A DNA stretch of 40,200 bases, taken from NCBI RefSeq assembly GCF_000732535.1, contig NZ_APNK01000032.1, positions 1 to 40,200 of the forward strand, read 5' to 3'. How positions within the stretch are numbered: position 1 is the first letter of the stretch; each line of letters starts with the position of its first letter. Under the pieces are notes generated by a model, which was not told the DNA's origin, did not search any database, and worked only from the letters and a program-made list of their open reading frames with translations. This DNA comes from Salinisphaera hydrothermalis C41B8 (GTDB taxonomy: Bacteria > Pseudomonadota > Gammaproteobacteria > Nevskiales > Salinisphaeraceae). The position numbers were made by a program, and so were the translations under genes. Positions 39,562 through 40,200 of the stretch are shown here, in pieces.

Positions 39562-39966
39562 ATGCAAATGAACAGGCACAAGGACGAATTGGCGGCCACT
39601 TACCGGCAGTACATCAGCTGCCTCAACGATAGAACATTCGCCAGCCTGGGGCGCTTTGTCGATCCTGTCGTTGTACATAATGGCCGGCCGCTCGGCCTCG
39701 ACGGTTACCGTCAGATGCTGGAAAGCGACGTGCGCGCCATTCCAGACCTGCAGTTCGATATTCAACTCCTCACCGTCGACCCGCCCTATGTAGGCAGCCG
39801 GCTAGGCTTCGACTGCACGCCGACAGGCGAACTCTTCGGCCTCCCGGTCAACGGCCGGCGCATCCAGTTCACCGAAAACGTGTTCTACGAATTCTCTGTT
39901 TCGCGGATCAAAACAGTATGGTCGGTCATCGACGAGGCGGCGATCCGAAGACAGATCGGGGAATAG
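39562..39966 (+). CDS. SnoaL-like polyketide cyclase/ester cyclase family protein
   Basis: This 134-residue protein has the NTF2/SnoaL fold: a long first helix (DELAATYRQYISCLNDRTF), a strand with VVHNGRPLGLDGYRQML (catalytic-site region of SnoaL-like proteins), IPDLQFDIQLLTVDPPYVGS, then a GELFGLPVNGRRIQFTENVF segment typical of ester-cyclase-like members, and VWSVIDEAAIRRQIGE. No signal peptide is present. Most environmental relatives are uncharacterised. The ATG at 39562 directly follows a GTG that could also serve as start. No operon partner is visible. Confidence 0.82.
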   Translation: MQMNRHKDELAATYRQYISCLNDRTFASLGRFVDPVVVHNGRPLGLDGYRQMLESDVRAIPDLQFDIQLLTVDPPYVGSRLGFDCTPTGELFGLPVNGRRIQFTENVFYEFSVSRIKTVWSVIDEAAIRRQIGE

Positions 39967-40088
39967 ATCGATAGCAGCTCGGCTGAGCCCCTTCGCGCCG
40001 AGTGAAAAAGTTACGGGCAACCCGCTGACCATCGAGGATGAACCGTGTCCTGCCCAGAATGTCGCGCCCCGCGAATTCCGGCGAAAAG

Positions 40089-40132
40089 GCCTCTATGTTG
40101 CAGTTTGAGGCTGAATCCACCCCGATAGAGGC
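40089..40132. other. 8-bp inverted repeat near the window end
   Basis: GCCTCTAT (40089-40096) and ATAGAGGC (40125-40132) are separated by 28 bp, downstream of the SnoaL-like gene. The spacing is long for a terminator. The sequence after it to the window end is AT-rich and holds no gene I can support. Confidence 0.3.
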
Positions 40133-40200
40133 AAAAGGCAAGACCCGAACATCCCTCTAGGATTTTCAAGTTTTCAGCTCATAATCGCGCTCTTGGGTGA

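Overview
The window reads as chromosomal DNA of a high-GC gammaproteobacterium with a generalist, sugar- and polyol-eating, motile lifestyle. Protein style and gene content (two chemoreceptors with sigma-28 promoters, a PEP-CTERM protein, a VC0807-like membrane protein, Pseudomonas-like guanidinobutyrase) suggest Salinisphaera or a close relative; that assignment is an impression from the sequence, not a search result. There are no rRNA or tRNA genes, no complete mobile element and no CRISPR array.

Region 1 (1-7200) is an L-fucose-type catabolic locus. A ribose-class ABC ATPase and a FadR-type GntR repressor lie on the minus strand. A tightly packed plus-strand operon encodes five enzymes that together make up the non-phosphorylative L-fucose route: sugar 1-dehydrogenase, lactonase, fuconate dehydratase, 2-keto-3-deoxyfuconate dehydrogenase and a diketo-acid hydrolase, giving pyruvate and lactate. 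The same 14-bp box (14/14 identical) sits in front of the ABC gene and in the divergent regulator/operon promoter region.

Region 2 (7200-13900) is a set of unlinked genes: an MgtC-like membrane protein, a dCache chemoreceptor behind a near-perfect sigma-28 promoter, a DUF1348 protein, a staphylococcal-nuclease-like protein, a DUF2267 protein and a 14-TM MFS exporter.

Region 3 (13880-21500) is a sugar-alcohol locus: a LacI regulator, a minus-strand operon (periplasmic binding protein, ABC ATPase, permease, zinc polyol dehydrogenase) and a divergent FGGY kinase of the D-ribulokinase type. A LacI-type operator lies between the divergent units. The logic is uptake of a polyol, oxidation to a ketose, then phosphorylation.

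Region 4 (21500-27250) holds a TrkH/KtrB potassium transporter subunit, a DUF3820 protein, and a guanidino-compound module: guanidinobutyrase-like ureohydrolase plus NCS1 permease, divergent from a PAS/AAA+ sigma-54 activator. A sigma-54 promoter precedes the ureohydrolase gene, and a phased array of ATTCA boxes lies about 90-120 bp upstream of it.

Region 5 (27250-40200) is looser and looks more accessory: a non-coding block of inverted and 10-bp-period repeats, a second chemoreceptor with a CheR/CheB-tether-like C-terminus and its own sigma-28 promoter, a probably frameshifted secreted-protein gene, an aldo-keto reductase, a PEP-CTERM protein, a small ion channel, a VC0807-like protein, a lipoprotein acylase of the penicillin/AHL acylase family, a sulfotransferase-like protein and a SnoaL-like protein, with several long gene-free stretches.
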